Positions 1-8,066 of a stretch of 64,000 bases of DNA are shown here, piece after piece (the stretch's first letter is position 1; each line of letters opens with the position of its first letter). Source of the DNA: Saprospiraceae bacterium (GTDB lineage: Bacteria > Bacteroidota > Bacteroidia > Chitinophagales > Saprospiraceae); assembly GCA_016722295.1 (NCBI GenBank), contig JADKGL010000028.1, positions 39,919 through 103,918 of the forward strand, in the 5' to 3' direction. A model generated the notes under the pieces. The model was not told where the DNA came from. It saw only the letters and a program-made list of their open reading frames with translations, and did not search any database. Both the position numbers and the translations under genes were made by a program.

Positions 1-1510
1 TAAATGTACTTTTTGCAATCTGAGGCTCGACTTCTATTTTGTATTTTCCTTTCTCAGCAATTGCTTTTTTAAATGATTCGAAATCTCTATTATTTTGGAT
101 TATTTCCAATGCTTCGCTTTCCAATTGGTCTAATACGGCATCACCAGGTTGGATAGTTTCAGAAATAATTCCAAGTTGAATTCCTTCAGATTTTGTCAAG
201 TATTTTTGGTCTGTAACTTCAACTAAATGAAATCCAAACTGTGTACCTATAATATAAAATTTACCTTTATCTGCTTTGTAAAAAATTAGATCATTGAATT
301 CCTTAACCATACGATCTGGTGCCGAATATCCTAGATCTCCACCAATGCTGCCAGATCCAGCGTCTTGAGAAAACTGTTTTGCTAAATCAGCAAAATTTGC
401 TTGACCTTTTTCTAGAACATTTTTCAAACTATCCAATAATCTTCTACCTGCGATAGCCTCTTGTTGTGTCTTCACTTGATATAAAATATGCCTAGATCTA
501 ACAGAATCAGGAATCATCTTACGATCCAAGACTTTTGCAACTCTCATTTCTCCATTTTCAACATATGGTCCAACTAAACTACCTTTTGGTGTACTAAACA
601 ATAATTCTGCATTTCCAGGAAATAGGTCAGTCTTTTTGTACAATTTCTCATCCCACTTACCTAATTGACCGACTATAAAAAGAGAATCACTTTTTGCGTT
701 AGCAAAATTGTTCTTTCTTTCAGTCATGATATTTCGTAAATTTGTAGAATCCTCAGATGTTGGGTCAACATTGATGACTACATAACTAAAATCTCTACTT
801 TCTTCAGGATTTGTGAATTTTGTTGGATTAGCTTTTAAATATGCCTGTAAGTCTTGATCTGTAATCTCAACTTCTCCTTCTATCGTTTTATATGGAATGA
901 TCGAATACGCAAGTTTCATCTTAGAATTACCTTCAACTAAATTACGTTCAATCATAAAATTGGGTTGAAAAAGTGATTTTGTAATAATAGAATTTAACTT
1001 CGTATACATTCTATCTTTCTTTATCTCTTTTTCTTGAATCATCCAAAAGTCTTTTGCTTGTTGCGGCAATTGGCCTGACTCCATATTTGATTTAAACTGT
1101 GCTAATTGCTCTCGATTCACTTGGCCAGTATTTGGATCTCTGAAGTTTCTAACCAACACTGGAGAAAGATTAACTCCTCCTTGTAATTCGGTCATTTCAG
1201 ACTCTGAAACTCCAATTCCATTTGACTTTGATTCTTTCTCTAGGATTGCTTCTTCGACAAACTGTTCCCAAAGATATTCTTTCCTTCCAAAAAAATCAAC
1301 ATTTGAATTTTGGTACATAATTCCTTCCTTTCGTTGAAACTCTGTATAGTCTAAACTTTTTCCAGCTACTTTACCAAGCGTATTGGAGTTATTAAACAAA
1401 GCACCTGATTGACCTGTGGTCATATCCATCACGATAAAACCTAAAAGTGCTAATGCCATCAACAGTGTAACTAGCCAAAGTCTTTTGCGAATACTTGAAA
1501 TTAATCCCAT
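1..1510 (-). CDS. Peptidylprolyl isomerase, SurA/PpiD type (partial, runs off window start)
   Basis: About 503 N-terminal residues are visible and the C-terminus lies beyond base 1. The protein starts with a short cytoplasmic stretch and one hydrophobic anchor (roughly residues 12-30), followed by a SurA_N-like region rich in Glu and Lys. A parvulin-type rotamase domain lies at about residues 335-440 and includes SRHILYQV and a GSGSIGGDLGY motif. This architecture matches the inner-membrane periplasmic chaperone PpiD, which assists folding of exported and outer-membrane proteins. The start at 1510 puts the anchor at the right place and lies 80 bases below a good Bacteroidota promoter. The family call is firm; the PpiD versus SurA label is inferred from the membrane anchor. 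Confidence 0.88.
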   Translation of the reverse strand, partial: MGLISSIRKRLWLVTLLMALALLGFIVMDMTTGQSGALFNNSNTLGKVAGKSLDYTEFQRKEGIMYQNSNVDFFGRKEYLWEQFVEEAILEKESKSNGIGVSESEMTELQGGVNLSPVLVRNFRDPNTGQVNREQLAQFKSNMESGQLPQQAKDFWMIQEKEIKKDRMYTKLNSIITKSLFQPNFMIERNLVEGNSKMKLAYSIIPYKTIEGEVEITDQDLQAYLKANPTKFTNPEESRDFSYVVINVDPTSEDSTNLRNIMTERKNNFANAKSDSLFIVGQLGKWDEKLYKKTDLFPGNAELLFSTPKGSLVGPYVENGEMRVAKVLDRKMIPDSVRSRHILYQVKTQQEAIAGRRLLDSLKNVLEKGQANFADLAKQFSQDAGSGSIGGDLGYSAPDRMVKEFNDLIFYKADKGKFYIIGTQFGFHLVEVTDQKYLTKSEGIQLGIISETIQPGDAVLDQLESEALEIIQNNRDFESFKKAIAEKGKYKIEVEPQIAKSTF

Positions 1511-1589
1511 GGGAGCAATATAATTTATTAAGAATCAATACGTTAAATAAAATTTAATTCCTCAAAATCGTAATTTTGAAAAAACCTTG

Positions 1590-1619
1590 CAAAGTTAATA
1601 CTTCTTAGCCGAAATTCAA
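1590..1619 (-). promoter_or_regulatory. Bacteroidota-type promoter for the prolyl isomerase
   Basis: On the minus strand, TTG (1617-1619) is followed after exactly 19 bases by TAACTTTG (1590-1597). This matches the -33 TTTG / -7 TAnnTTTG promoter known from Bacteroides and Flavobacterium. The untranslated leader to the ATG at 1510 would be about 75 bases. Confidence 0.6.
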
Positions 1620-1688
1620 GGACTAAGCTAAATTTATGGAAAAGAAATTTTGATAGCGCCGACGTAAGTATGTCGTCCAATCGGTATC

Positions 1689-2279
1689 TCAGCTGCCAGA
1701 AATTGACTTTTTGTGATCTGCAGCTGATGCAAGCTCTTCATAAAATGCCTCACCAAACCTCCGAGTTATGGATTCTTGCAAAAATTTATAAAGTGGAACT
1801 TTTTCTTTTTTACCAGCTTTACAAGCAGGATCACAGATTTCCCAACGATCATAATTCACTGCGATAAAGCCTTGTTTTGGATTCTCTGTAATTCGTATAG
1901 GATATAAATGGCAAGAAATCGGTTTTTTGAATTTTGTAAGTCCTTGGTAATAAGCTTGTTCTATTCCACACTTTGAGATGCCCAATTCATCTTTAATCAA
2001 AAACACACAGGGTCCACCATTGATTAACTGTGTTCCCATTCCTTCTAAATCTTTATAATATTTAGTAACCCCATTTTTTTCAATAACATTTCTATTTTCG
2101 CGGGGTAACATATGCTTTATTTTTTGATACACTTCCTCTAGAATTGGTACTTCTTCGTCACTTACTGGAGCACCGAGGTCACCTTCGTAACAACAAGCAC
2201 CTTTACAAGATTCTAGATTGCATCGAAAATAGCTGTCGATGATATCTTCACTTATCAATATATTGTCAATCGCTATCAT
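1689..2279 (-). CDS. DUF3109 family protein
   Basis: This 196-residue protein matches the DUF3109 family, which is widespread in Bacteroidota. The defining feature is an N-terminal cysteine cluster (CNLESCKGACC at about residues 20-30), with further Cys residues near GGPCVF, SKCGIEQ, ISCHLYP and ICDPACKAG. The pattern suggests a bound metal or iron-sulfur cluster, but the biochemical function is not established. It has no signal peptide or membrane segment and should be cytosolic. It is monocistronic, with 178 bases on one side and 252 on the other. The call is by family resemblance only. Confidence 0.85.
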   Translation of the reverse strand: MIAIDNILISEDIIDSYFRCNLESCKGACCYEGDLGAPVSDEEVPILEEVYQKIKHMLPRENRNVIEKNGVTKYYKDLEGMGTQLINGGPCVFLIKDELGISKCGIEQAYYQGLTKFKKPISCHLYPIRITENPKQGFIAVNYDRWEICDPACKAGKKEKVPLYKFLQESITRRFGEAFYEELASAADHKKSISGS

Positions 2280-2453
2280 AGTGTAAAAATAAGAGAAAGA
2301 TATTAATACTAACAGGATTTAGGGTGCAATCTGATGATTATTGGATATTGGGGTTAATAAAACAATTCAGTAGGAAATATTTCTTTATACCAAAATAATC
2401 AAATTAAAATCAAACAATTAAACAAAAAGTAGGTATGTAGATGTCTTTGGTTC

Positions 2454-2502
2454 ACTTTTGAATCAAAAGTATTAATACCCTTCTCTACACTATAGTGTTA
2501 GA
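2454..2502. other. Two adjacent inverted repeats in the intergenic region after the Nudix gene
   Basis: The 252-base gap 2280-2531 has no gene. It holds a perfect 8-base inverted repeat with a one-base centre (acttttga-a-tcaaaagt, 2454-2470). A second hairpin at about 2480-2502 is built on the perfect palindrome acactatagtgt (2487-2498), with flanking ttct/agaa pairing. They lie downstream of the Nudix gene and upstream of DUF3109. They could be a terminator for the Nudix-end transcript or an operator for DUF3109; the T-tract expected of an intrinsic terminator is weak. Confidence 0.4.
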
Positions 2503-2531
2503 AGAGGATCTTTTGTTACTCTTTTTTAAAC

Positions 2532-3173
2532 TTAATTTAAAAATTTTTTATAAATATCTAGAAACTCCTGTAAAATCATTGCTGTCGCACCCCAGATCCA
2601 ATGGGATTCTATTTCAAATCCTGGCACTTCGATATTTTGAGCATAACTCGTATTCAATACTTTACGAACACTATGGCGCGGTTCTAATAAATTGTTCAAA
2701 GAAATTTGAATGATAGATTCAACTTCTGATGGTTGATTTTTGAATTGGGGAATCTCATCAATAAAGGCAATGAAAGGATGAACTTCATTTTGACTGACTG
2801 GAATATATAATGATGATAGACTAGCTATCACATGCTTTTTAAGCAAACGAATACCAATTTCCTCTTCTGTTTCTCGAAGAGCTGTGTTTAATAAACTGCC
2901 ATCCGCAATATCATATCTGCCGCCAGGAAGAGATATCTGACCTGCGTGAGGATCATTTTTGTTGGTTGATGTCCGCTTGATTAGGGGAAAAACAAGTTCG
3001 CCACTGCACTCATACAATAAAATCACAACTCCAGCTTTTTTTACATTTTTTGGTGCTAATTCAAGCAATCGATTAGGCAATGGAGCCATCTTTCTATGGG
3101 ACTCAAATTTATTAAATTCAAAGTTTTCAATGAATCTTTGAAATTGCAATGTAAAATCGATTTTGCTCTTCAC
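2532..3173 (-). CDS. Nudix hydrolase, CoA pyrophosphatase type
   Basis: The 213-residue protein carries the CoA-pyrophosphatase signature before the Nudix box (DPHAGQISLPGG) and then a Nudix box with the core RETEEEIGI at about residues 102-110. The family hydrolyses CoA, acyl-CoA or related nucleoside diphosphates to 4'-phosphopantetheine and 3',5'-ADP. The acidic residue that is usually Glu at the start of the box is Asp here, which is still a plausible metal ligand. It begins two bases after the end of the hemD-like gene, so it is almost certainly the last gene of that operon. Confidence 0.85.
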   Translation of the reverse strand: MKSKIDFTLQFQRFIENFEFNKFESHRKMAPLPNRLLELAPKNVKKAGVVILLYECSGELVFPLIKRTSTNKNDPHAGQISLPGGRYDIADGSLLNTALRETEEEIGIRLLKKHVIASLSSLYIPVSQNEVHPFIAFIDEIPQFKNQPSEVESIIQISLNNLLEPRHSVRKVLNTSYAQNIEVPGFEIESHWIWGATAMILQEFLDIYKKFLN

Positions 3174-3174
3174 C

Positions 3175-3963
3175 TTATCCCAAGGTCTTCTTAATATACT
3201 CTTCTAATGCCATTGCCATAGATGGTGTGGCAGGAGTTGGGGCTTGTATATCAATGATTAAACCCGCTTCTTTTGCTGCTTTTGCAGCGGTTGGACCAAA
3301 TACAGCAATTCGTGTATCACCTTGAACAAAATCTGGAAAATTATCGAAAAGTGACTTTATCTCCATTGGACTAAAAAATACTAAAACATCATATTTTATA
3401 TCTTTTAGATCTGAAAGATCTGCATTCACAGTGCGATGCATGATCGCTTCCTGAAATTTTACTTTTGAGGACTTTAAAAACTGTATCACTTCTACGTTAC
3501 TTACGTCAGAGCAAGGAATTAAAAAAACACCCGATTCCTTATGCTTCTGAAAATAGTTAGCTATGTCTACTAGATTTTTTGTGCCGGAGAATACTTTTCT
3601 CTTCCTGAATAAAATAAACTTCTGAAGATAATTAGCCACAGTTTCAGTAGTGCAGAAGTATTTTGTCATTTCAGAGACTTTTAGTCTCATCTCTTCACAA
3701 AGCCTAAAATAGTGCTCAATTGAAGTGCGACTTGTAAAAACTACACATGGGAAGGCATTTGGACGAATTTTTTGCTTCCTAAATTCCTTCTCACTTAATC
3801 CATCGACTTGAATAAAAGGTCGCCAATCTATCTGGGTACCATATTTAGTCTCAATCTCATAGTATGGAGACCTTTCTGGTTTCGGTTGAGAAACCAAAAT
3901 AGAAGATACTTTTTTAAGTCGCAAATCAGGTTCTGGTCCTTTTTTCTTCGTTTTTATTGGCAT
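3175..3963 (-). CDS. hemD: Uroporphyrinogen-III synthase family protein
   Basis: The 262-residue protein resembles HemD, which closes and inverts ring D of hydroxymethylbilane to make uroporphyrinogen III for heme and siroheme. Sequence conservation is always low in this family. Seen here are VVFTSRTSIEHYF at about residues 74-86, DVLVFFSPMEIKSLF, and the C-terminal TRIAVFGPTAAKAAKEAG that contacts substrate. A basic extension of about 20 residues precedes the first strand. It sits 10 bases after DUF4271, a pairing that is common in Bacteroidota and supports the call. No other heme gene is in the window. Confidence 0.8.
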   Translation of the reverse strand: MPIKTKKKGPEPDLRLKKVSSILVSQPKPERSPYYEIETKYGTQIDWRPFIQVDGLSEKEFRKQKIRPNAFPCVVFTSRTSIEHYFRLCEEMRLKVSEMTKYFCTTETVANYLQKFILFRKRKVFSGTKNLVDIANYFQKHKESGVFLIPCSDVSNVEVIQFLKSSKVKFQEAIMHRTVNADLSDLKDIKYDVLVFFSPMEIKSLFDNFPDFVQGDTRIAVFGPTAAKAAKEAGLIIDIQAPTPATPSMAMALEEYIKKTLG

Positions 3964-3973
3964 CTAAAAGGAA

Positions 3974-4882
3974 TTAACTTAAAACACCCTCTATTCTTAA
4001 AATTTTATAGATTAACAAGAGAGGCGCTATTTCGAAAGCGCAAAGATACAATAAAAAGTGAAAAATAGAATTTCTCCACAAATTTGAACTAATTAGTATA
4101 TCCCGACCATGTCTCACAAAATATAAAACTGCTATTAAAGCACCAATGATTAGAATTATTTTCTTGGCTAATTCTGGGTTAATAAATGCAATTAAAAAAT
4201 CTGACGGGATCAACAGAATGCCTAAAAAACAACCAAAGGTGGTGACACTATAGGATAAGGCATACATCTCTTTTTCTACTCCAAAAATCCTTCCAAATAA
4301 AAACAAAGAAATATGTCGAATTACATAAATCAAACACACGATCCCTGCGATATATAAAAGATAATAAGGATGTCGAATTCCTATATAGTATGTATATCCT
4401 AAATATATAAATATTGATAAACCAATGAAATATAATCCATATAAGATAAAATAAATGAATCGTTGCTGTTCGTTAGAATCTCTCAATTGGAGACTAAAAA
4501 AATTAATATTCGTAAAACTTCTATAAATATTTAATGCGACATTCCGATTCAAATTTAGTGCAAGTGCCAACAAGAAACTCAAGAATAAAAGCATCCAAAA
4601 AAGGATATTTTTAATTTGTTGATAACTTGTTTTGCCAAGTGAAATAACAGGAAATAATGGCTTTGAAATTTTTATATTTCCCTCCTTATTTTGGACAATC
4701 GGATAGGTTGGTTGAACCAATTCGAATGGGTTAAATGCTTGAAAAATACTTCCTGTACTATCCTTCTGAACCTGTTCTGTGGGGTTAATTTCTCTAATTT
4801 CAAAAGGATTTTTAGGTAATTGTGCATTCAATACCCAAGAAATCAATGTAAAAATAAAGATTAAATAATAGTGATGATTCAT
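3974..4882 (-). CDS. DUF4271 membrane protein
   Basis: This 302-residue protein has an N-terminal signal-like segment ending near VLNAQ. A short soluble part follows, then six or seven hydrophobic helices between about residue 90 and the C-terminus. It matches DUF4271, a Bacteroidota-specific integral membrane family of unknown function usually encoded next to uroporphyrinogen-III synthase, as here. Its ATG directly abuts the stop codon of the response regulator (4883), implying translational coupling. The role is unknown; the recurrent hemD linkage may mean co-expression rather than shared pathway. Confidence 0.82.
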   Translation of the reverse strand: MNHHYYLIFIFTLISWVLNAQLPKNPFEIREINPTEQVQKDSTGSIFQAFNPFELVQPTYPIVQNKEGNIKISKPLFPVISLGKTSYQQIKNILFWMLLFLSFLLALALNLNRNVALNIYRSFTNINFFSLQLRDSNEQQRFIYFILYGLYFIGLSIFIYLGYTYYIGIRHPYYLLYIAGIVCLIYVIRHISLFLFGRIFGVEKEMYALSYSVTTFGCFLGILLIPSDFLIAFINPELAKKIILIIGALIAVLYFVRHGRDILISSNLWRNSIFHFLLYLCAFEIAPLLLIYKILRIEGVLS

Positions 4883-5572
4883 TTATGGACAAATAAACTT
4901 AAATCCAATGCCATGAATATTGTCGATTTTAATCGCTGGATCTTCGCTGAGATACTTTCTCAATCTCGATATAAAGACATCCAAACTTCTGCCCATAAAA
5001 TAATCATCTTCTCCCCAAAGAGTCTCCAGAATCATGGAGCGTTTAATTACTCTGTTTTTATTTTTTAACAAAAAGCCTAAAAGTTCGCTTTCTCTTTGAG
5101 TTAAGATCCTTGCATCTCCATCAAGAACCAACTGATATTCCATAGGCATATATTGGTATCTACCTATTGACAACTCTGCTTCTTGGCTTGGAGCTTCGAA
5201 TACTTTACTTCTTCGTAAGAAGATTTCGATTTTTAAAATTAGCTCTTCAATGCTGAATGGCTTGGTGAGATAATCATCACCTCCGATTTTCAAACCGTGG
5301 ATTCGATCCTCCTTAAGAGATTTTGCTGTCAAAAACAAGATTGGAATCTGTTGGTCTACCTTGCGTATCGCCTCTGCCACACCAAATCCATCTACTTCTG
5401 GCAACATTACATCTAGTATACAAAGATCGAATTTTGACCCTCGATAGGCTTCAATGGTCTTTGCACCATCTATGCAATGTACGATTTCGTATCCTTGCAA
5501 TTCCAAATGATCCTTTGTGATGAAGCTCAATGTTTCATCATCTTCTGCGTATAATAATCTTGCGCGTTTCAT
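4883..5572 (-). CDS. OmpR/PhoB-type response regulator
   Basis: A receiver domain occupies residues 1-120, with the acidic pocket at Asp11-Asp12, the phospho-acceptor Asp54 in LCILDVMLPEVDGF, Thr in LFLTAK and Lys in YLTKPFS. A winged-helix DNA-binding domain fills about residues 135-230 (LTQRESELLGFLL, VISRLRKYL-type recognition region). An upstream in-frame start at 5623 would overlap the kinase gene by 47 bases and add 17 unconserved residues. The ATG at 5572, four bases after the kinase stop, is preferred. It is the partner of the kinase encoded directly upstream, similar to Bacteroides RprY. Confidence 0.9.
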   Translation of the reverse strand: MKRARLLYAEDDETLSFITKDHLELQGYEIVHCIDGAKTIEAYRGSKFDLCILDVMLPEVDGFGVAEAIRKVDQQIPILFLTAKSLKEDRIHGLKIGGDDYLTKPFSIEELILKIEIFLRRSKVFEAPSQEAELSIGRYQYMPMEYQLVLDGDARILTQRESELLGFLLKNKNRVIKRSMILETLWGEDDYFMGRSLDVFISRLRKYLSEDPAIKIDNIHGIGFKFICP

Positions 5573-5576
5573 CCGA

Positions 5577-6857
5577 CTAATTTTTAAGCAAGATACGAAC
5601 TTTTGTACCTTTCGTATACTCACTTTCGATAATTACTTCAAATCCATGTGCATCACAGATTCTTTTCACATAATAAAGACCTATACCAAAGCCTTTTACA
5701 TTATGAACATCTCCTGTAGACACTCTATAAAACTTTTCAAAAAGTTTTGCCAATTCCTCGCCTTTGATCCCAATCCCTTGATCTTTGATTTCAAGGACTA
5801 ATGTTTTGCCTTGATTGAATGTATCAATTTCTATTGTAGGAATTAGTTTAGAATATTTGATTGCGTTGTCCAATAAATTCGAGACAACATTCGTAAAATG
5901 AAATTTGTCCCCCTTAAAAGTATCTTTACTTGCTTTTAAATTCTTATGAATTTGACCATTCAACTGATGCGCTCTCATCTCATAGGAAGGTAGTAGCTCT
6001 TGAATGATGCTATGAAGCGAAAGTTCTTCTTTCCGTAAGGTAAAAGTCGACGATTCCATTTTGGCTATTTGAAGTACTTTTTCTACTTGATCGTTTAGCC
6101 TTTGGTTTTGATCTTTAATAATTTTGGCATATTGAAATAATCGAGCATCGTCTTCTACTAAAGGGTGATGTAGTAGCACTTCTGAAGAAATTTTTATTGA
6201 GGAAATCGGAGTCTTAAATTCATGCGTCATATTATTGACAAAATCTCTCATCATTTCTGAATATCGCTTTTGTCTCAAGGCTAAAAAAATCGCACCTGCA
6301 AAAATTAAACAGGCTATGATTAATAAAATTGAAAAAACTATTACAGAACTCATTTCCTGATAGATAAAGGATTCTTTATCGGGAAACTTAACAGTAAAAT
6401 AGTGATTCAAATCTTTCTTTTGATTTCGTACCTTTTTGGGTTCTGGCTTCTTTGTAGCTGTGTCTAGAGCCAATGAATTGAATTCATAATAGATTAGATC
6501 ATTGGTACCACAATTGTATATCCCAACTTCGAAAGGCGTATGTATATTTTGCTTATCAAATTCTGTCTCAAGTGAATATTTTAAATATTCTGTTACGATA
6601 GGAAGTTCCATATTGACTTGATAAAGATTGGAAGCTTCCCTTTTGATCAAGCCTTTTTTATCCCTTACACTTTTTTCACTATTTTGCTTTTTTGCTAAAT
6701 ATTCCGCCGTTGATTTCAATGCAATATTTACAGATCGATTGAACTCTACTTCTTCTTTATTATAATTAGCTTGCAAATAAAAATATTGCATCAGTATGAT
6801 TCCAATTATGGAAGCAGTTCCTAAAAAAACTAAAATCCTTATCTGAAGTGAAGACAA
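5577..6857 (-). CDS. Two-component sensor histidine kinase
   Basis: The 426-residue kinase has transmembrane helices at about 7-27 and 171-193. These frame a periplasmic sensor region of about 145 residues with no domain I recognise. HisKA follows with the phospho-acceptor His212 in NNMTHEFKTP, then a HATPase domain with N box NLLDNAIKYS, G1 DQGIGI and G2 GFGIGLYYVK. No HAMP or PAS domain is evident. The layout resembles Bacteroidota RprX-type kinases. The signal is unknown. Placement between a DUF1761 protein and its regulator suggests one transcript from upp onward. Confidence 0.9.
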   Translation of the reverse strand: MSSLQIRILVFLGTASIIGIILMQYFYLQANYNKEEVEFNRSVNIALKSTAEYLAKKQNSEKSVRDKKGLIKREASNLYQVNMELPIVTEYLKYSLETEFDKQNIHTPFEVGIYNCGTNDLIYYEFNSLALDTATKKPEPKKVRNQKKDLNHYFTVKFPDKESFIYQEMSSVIVFSILLIIACLIFAGAIFLALRQKRYSEMMRDFVNNMTHEFKTPISSIKISSEVLLHHPLVEDDARLFQYAKIIKDQNQRLNDQVEKVLQIAKMESSTFTLRKEELSLHSIIQELLPSYEMRAHQLNGQIHKNLKASKDTFKGDKFHFTNVVSNLLDNAIKYSKLIPTIEIDTFNQGKTLVLEIKDQGIGIKGEELAKLFEKFYRVSTGDVHNVKGFGIGLYYVKRICDAHGFEVIIESEYTKGTKVRILLKN

Positions 6858-6899
6858 TTTATTTTTTTATTTGCGCAATGTATTTATTTTATCTCTAAT

Positions 6900-7277
6900 T
6901 TAATTTAAAGCACCTAAAACAGCTCCCATGATTGTTATGATCAATATATACAATCCTGCTTCTTTAGCTATAGTATTGAAATCCATGTTTCGTTTTGAAC
7001 CTGAAAGATAAAACACTGGAAAAATAATGCCGATGCCAAGTAAAAATCCAAACTTCAATCCATCAGCCATACAGCTATGATTGTCAGACTTAATCATCAA
7101 AAGATATAAAACAAATGCGAGGATTATGAACGCTATAAATTGGGGCAAAATATTTCTTGAATTTTCCCCGCCACCGTTTTGTGGTAAAAACTTTATATAA
7201 TTTACGAAAAATAAATAAGATCCCAATCCTACGATTGTTGAAACTAAAAGCGCTATCCAATTCAATGAAGCCAACAT
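6900..7277 (-). CDS. DUF1761-like small membrane protein
   Basis: The 125-residue protein has four predicted membrane helices. It starts with LNWIALLVSTIVGLGSY and ends with a Gly-rich helix, a layout typical of DUF1761 proteins. Function is unknown in the family. It lies 11 bases after upp and 43 before the kinase gene, so it is probably co-transcribed. An accessory role to the sensor kinase is possible but only inferred from position. Confidence 0.65.
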   Translation of the reverse strand: MLASLNWIALLVSTIVGLGSYLFFVNYIKFLPQNGGGENSRNILPQFIAFIILAFVLYLLMIKSDNHSCMADGLKFGFLLGIGIIFPVFYLSGSKRNMDFNTIAKEAGLYILIITIMGAVLGALN

Positions 7278-7288
7278 ATATTTACTGA

Positions 7289-7945
7289 TTATTCTTGCAA
7301 TTTGGGTCCATAGGAAAGATCTCCTGCATCTCCTAATCCTGGTACGATATAGGATTTTGCAGTCAGTTCTTCATCTATTGCCCCGACAAAAATAGTTATT
7401 TTTGGAAACTTGCGATGAATGTATTCAATTCCTTCTTTACTGGCTATTGCTGTCACCACAATTGTTCGCAAAGGAGTGCCATAAACTACCAATTCTTTTA
7501 ATGATTGTTCGATGGAGGAACCTGTTGCTAACATTGGGTCTGCTATGATTAGCACTTTTCCATCAATATTAGGACAAGTAAGATAGGACAGATTGATCTC
7601 AAAATTGCCTCCCCGATCATGCTTTCTATATGCTGAAATGAACCCACTTTCGGCCATAGGCAGAAAATCCAACATTCCTTCATGTATTGTAAGTCCTGCT
7701 CTTAAAATAGGGCAAATCACGACATCCGATGATATTCTTTTTACAGTAGCTTCACCTAAGCTAGTTTCTGTATTCAATTGTTCATACTCAAGATGCTTGG
7801 ATATTTCATAGGCACAGATCTGCCCAAATTTCTTCATATTATGCCTAAACCCTTGCCGATTTGATTGAATATCCGTGTTTCTCAATTCATATAAAATCTG
7901 ATGAATAAGCGAATTGGATAGGGAAAGATCATTTACAACAAGCAT
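7289..7945 (-). CDS. upp: Uracil phosphoribosyltransferase
   Basis: This enzyme salvages uracil: uracil + PRPP gives UMP + PPi. The PRPP-binding loop is VLIIADPMLATGSSI, and the C-terminal uracil-binding loop PGLGDAGDLSYG is complete. Arg and Lys motifs ICPILRAGLTIHEGM and AYRKHDRGG are also present. An upstream in-frame ATG at 7987 would fall right at the end of the OmpA terminator T-tract, leaving no room for an initiation region. The ATG at 7945 gives about 218 residues, close to family length. It heads the run of tightly spaced genes down to 2532. Confidence 0.9.
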   Translation of the reverse strand: MLVVNDLSLSNSLIHQILYELRNTDIQSNRQGFRHNMKKFGQICAYEISKHLEYEQLNTETSLGEATVKRISSDVVICPILRAGLTIHEGMLDFLPMAESGFISAYRKHDRGGNFEINLSYLTCPNIDGKVLIIADPMLATGSSIEQSLKELVVYGTPLRTIVVTAIASKEGIEYIHRKFPKITIFVGAIDEELTAKSYIVPGLGDAGDLSYGPKLQE

Positions 7946-7987
7946 AAGATTTGATTTTATAACGTAAATATAGGACAATATAGGCAT

Positions 7988-8044
7988 AAAAAAAAAGAAG
8001 CTGTCTTAGTTAATATCCAAAGAGAATATTAGCTAGACAGCTTC
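7988..8044 (-). terminator. Intrinsic terminator of the OmpA-family gene
   Basis: A perfect 10-base stem (gaagctgtct at 7997-8006 with agacagcttc at 8035-8044) encloses a 28-base loop. The loop contains a second small stem (taatat/atatta). On the minus strand it is followed by nine T residues (7988-7996). Confidence 0.85.
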
Positions 8045-8066
8045 ACCTACTGATAATCACTTATTC

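Noticed and set aside
1655..1680. Integron attC-like hairpin (cgac/gtcg) after DUF3109
   Set aside because: The stem is only four bases and lacks the paired R and L boxes; no integrase is present.
5572..5623. Upstream start of the response regulator
   Set aside because: It would overlap the kinase coding end and add 17 unconserved residues before the receiver domain.
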